This document shows, one piece after another, positions 62,600 to 64,000 of a stretch of 64,000 bases of DNA; the first letter of the stretch is position 1, and each line of letters opens with the position of its first letter. Both the position numbers and the translations under genes were made by a program. This DNA is from Lentimicrobiaceae bacterium (GTDB lineage: Bacteria > Bacteroidota > Bacteroidia > Bacteroidales > Lentimicrobiaceae). Below the pieces are notes generated by a model. It was given only the letters and a program-made list of their open reading frames with translations, did not search any database and was not told where the DNA came from. The stretch spans positions 1-64,000 of the forward strand of contig JACJXH010000009.1 in the NCBI GenBank assembly GCA_020636745.1, in the 5' to 3' direction.

Positions 62600-63379
62600 T
62601 CATCTTCTCTTCTTTGGACTACGCATTATAGTATGATTAGCAGGGCATCCATAAACTCCTGAATCTGAACTTTTTGCTGGTTTAATAGTGTACAGCAAGC
62701 TTATTGCAGCATATGAATACCTGTCGTTAATGCCGGTTGAGCCAATTTGTGCATCCAGTAAATCATTGCTGATAAGTCTGAGTGCTGTTTCAACTCTGGC
62801 CGTAATTTGTCGGGTAATGCTCATGTTTAATGCCATTCCAATAGGGAAAACAACAGCATTGTTGGCTTTTCCTGATTTTTCTTGCTCAGAAGTGTAACCC
62901 ACAGCCAATACGAATTCGCCGTTTGAAATCCGGTAAACAACGGTACGGTTGGCGATTATCCCTAGGCCTGTTGTTATCAGAAAATTGAACCGCGATGGCG
63001 TGCCTGGCCAAAATAACTGACTAACTGAAATTTGTGACCCCATACCGAATTCAGAAAATCTGTTGTTGAACTTCATATCCTGTCCGGGGTTTGAACCTCT
63101 CATTTTTCCGGAAATGCCGCTCAAATAGAGAGATAGTGTTCTATTTATGCCTTTCTCGATTGTTATACCATAACCAAAGTCACTTTCACGGGTAAGTTTC
63201 CTTTCAGGATTAAAATCGTGAATGCTGAGGTCGCCAAAAAAAGAAACAAATCCGGCATTCAGGCCAATAGTCCACTGATTGGCCATCGGAATAGTTTGTG
63301 CATTGGCTACTGAACGATGCATTAAAAGCTGCACTAAAATGCAGGAAATAAAAATTTTTAATATCGCTTTCAAAAGCAT
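62600..63379 (-). CDS. Exported beta-barrel-like protein, unknown function
   Basis: A 259-residue protein with a signal peptide (cleavage near SVANA-QTI). Strand-like alternation runs from WTIGLNAGFVSFFGDLSIHD through YGITIEKGINRTLSLYLSG, SEFGMGSQISVSQLFW, FNFLITTGLGIIANRT and ARVETALRLIS to YAAISLLYTIK; this resembles small outer-membrane barrels near PorT/OmpA-like proteins. The last 30 residues (CPANHTIMRSPKKRR) are basic and not barrel-like. No family name can be given. Confidence 0.7.
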   Translation of the reverse strand: MLLKAILKIFISCILVQLLMHRSVANAQTIPMANQWTIGLNAGFVSFFGDLSIHDFNPERKLTRESDFGYGITIEKGINRTLSLYLSGISGKMRGSNPGQDMKFNNRFSEFGMGSQISVSQLFWPGTPSRFNFLITTGLGIIANRTVVYRISNGEFVLAVGYTSEQEKSGKANNAVVFPIGMALNMSITRQITARVETALRLISNDLLDAQIGSTGINDRYSYAAISLLYTIKPAKSSDSGVYGCPANHTIMRSPKKRR

Positions 63380-63457
63380 GTCTTGTTGTTATTGCAAATG
63401 AATGGTTTGAGTACTTTCAAATATTCAGGTGCATGAAAATATCGATGATACAGCGAT

Positions 63458-64000
63458 TTAGTGCTGAAAGTTTTTTTCTCCGGCAGTAACCGGAATGTCA
63501 AGGAAATTTTCAGAAGGGGGAACAGGACAACTGTACTTTTTGCTATAAACGCAATAAGGATTGTAGGCTTTGTTGAAATCGATCACCATAGTATCGCCTT
63601 CTGATATTTTTGCATCAACGTATCTTCCTCCGCCATAGCTTTCGTTGCCGGAAGTTTCGTCACGAAAGGGAACGAACAAATAATCTTCATAGCCGGGCTT
63701 GTTCATTAATCCGACATTTCTGTAAATAGTAAGATTTAATTCCCTGCCATTTACAATAAAATAAGCTTTCCCGTAAACAAGATATAAGGGGAGGCGCTCA
63801 GTTGTTGTTTTCATTTTGATGGTGTCAGGGTGTGCATTACGCTCAATTCTGGCATTTATTTTCCATGATTGCGAGATGTCAAAATAAGCTAATTTCTTGA
63901 AATGTTTTTTGTATTCCGCATCAAGCGGTGAGTTGTCGGCCTGTGCAAATTCAAGGTCTTTCTCCCTGCGCTCTTTCTTGATCTTTTTTATGTATTCTTT
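63458..64000 (-). CDS. DUF1684 family protein, partial (cut by right window edge)
   Basis: The frame is open from base 64000 to the stop at 63458 (180 codons) and continues beyond the window. It begins KEYIKKIKKERREKDLEFAQ, then MKTTTERLPLYLVYGKAYFIVNG, GYEDYLFVPFRDETSGNESYGGGRYVDA, DFNKAYNPYCVYSKKYSCP and PPSENFLDIPVTAGEK, the conserved order of the DUF1684 family. An ATG at 63814 is internal and is not the start. Most members are exported or lipoproteins; the signal peptide would lie outside the window. Function unknown. Confidence 0.88.
   Translation of the reverse strand, partial: KEYIKKIKKERREKDLEFAQADNSPLDAEYKKHFKKLAYFDISQSWKINARIERNAHPDTIKMKTTTERLPLYLVYGKAYFIVNGRELNLTIYRNVGLMNKPGYEDYLFVPFRDETSGNESYGGGRYVDAKISEGDTMVIDFNKAYNPYCVYSKKYSCPVPPSENFLDIPVTAGEKNFQH

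Overview
The window looks like a chromosome segment of a free-living member of the Bacteroidota (class Bacteroidia, order uncertain). Five things point there: four secreted proteins with the C-terminal sorting domain of the type IX secretion system (T9SS); housekeeping promoters of the Bacteroidota type (TTG, 19 bases, TAnnTTTG) in front of the rRNA and tRNA genes; very few Shine-Dalgarno sequences; families typical of the phylum (DUF5686, GIN/DUF2807, DUF4369-thioredoxin, DUF1684); and AT-rich spacers. No prophage, IS transposase, CRISPR array or classical defence island was seen.

Layout. 1-3.9 kb: a DUF456 membrane protein cut by the window edge, a DUF6265-like lipoprotein, a lipoprotein MsrB, and a two-gene operon of a BadF/GlcNAc-kinase-type ATPase and a serine hydrolase. 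4.2-9.9 kb: a complete minus-strand rRNA operon in the order 16S, tRNA-Ile, tRNA-Ala, 23S, 5S. It has two tandem promoters, a terminator, and two decayed tRNA relics in the spacer. 10-16.7 kb: a T9SS-secreted GH13 alpha-amylase-type enzyme and a three-gene cluster with two more T9SS cargo proteins. 17-21 kb: tandem-domain UspA, an HD hydrolase and ligA. 21-24 kb: an ECF sigma / putative anti-sigma / adhesin-like operon preceded by two look-alike ECF promoters. 24-28 kb: a DMT transporter, a saccharopine-dehydrogenase-family protein and a DEAD-box helicase.

28.1-29.8 kb holds the most unusual structure. The 3' end of a tRNA-Met gene is followed by three apparently identical 517-bp units. Each unit carries a terminator, a small GIY-YIG nuclease gene and a terminal hairpin. 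Each junction restores the last 28 bp of the tRNA region, and the 3' end of the nuclease gene also copies part of the tRNA anticodon arm. I read this as a tRNA-targeted GIY-YIG cassette that has been tandemly amplified; an assembly artefact has to be excluded.

29.8-39 kb: an M28 peptidase, then an ion-transport cluster of an MscS-like channel, a roughly 1,700-residue fusion of an SLC12-type transporter with a C-terminal P-loop ATPase, and a divergent cation:proton antiporter. 39-45.8 kb: a soluble hybrid histidine kinase with two receiver domains, a glutamine amidotransferase, uvrA, and a second ECF-type sigma factor with an unusually strong ribosome binding site and a small downstream protein. 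45.9-64 kb: mostly envelope and metabolic genes (a second serine hydrolase, a VWA protein, DUF5686, VF530, a TIGR03862-type flavoprotein, another T9SS cargo, SDR, VOC, CPBP protease, nth, a thioredoxin-like lipoprotein-type gene, a coiled-coil membrane protein, a beta-barrel protein) and a DUF1684 gene cut by the right edge.

All family names rest on motif reading and memory of the families; no database search was run.
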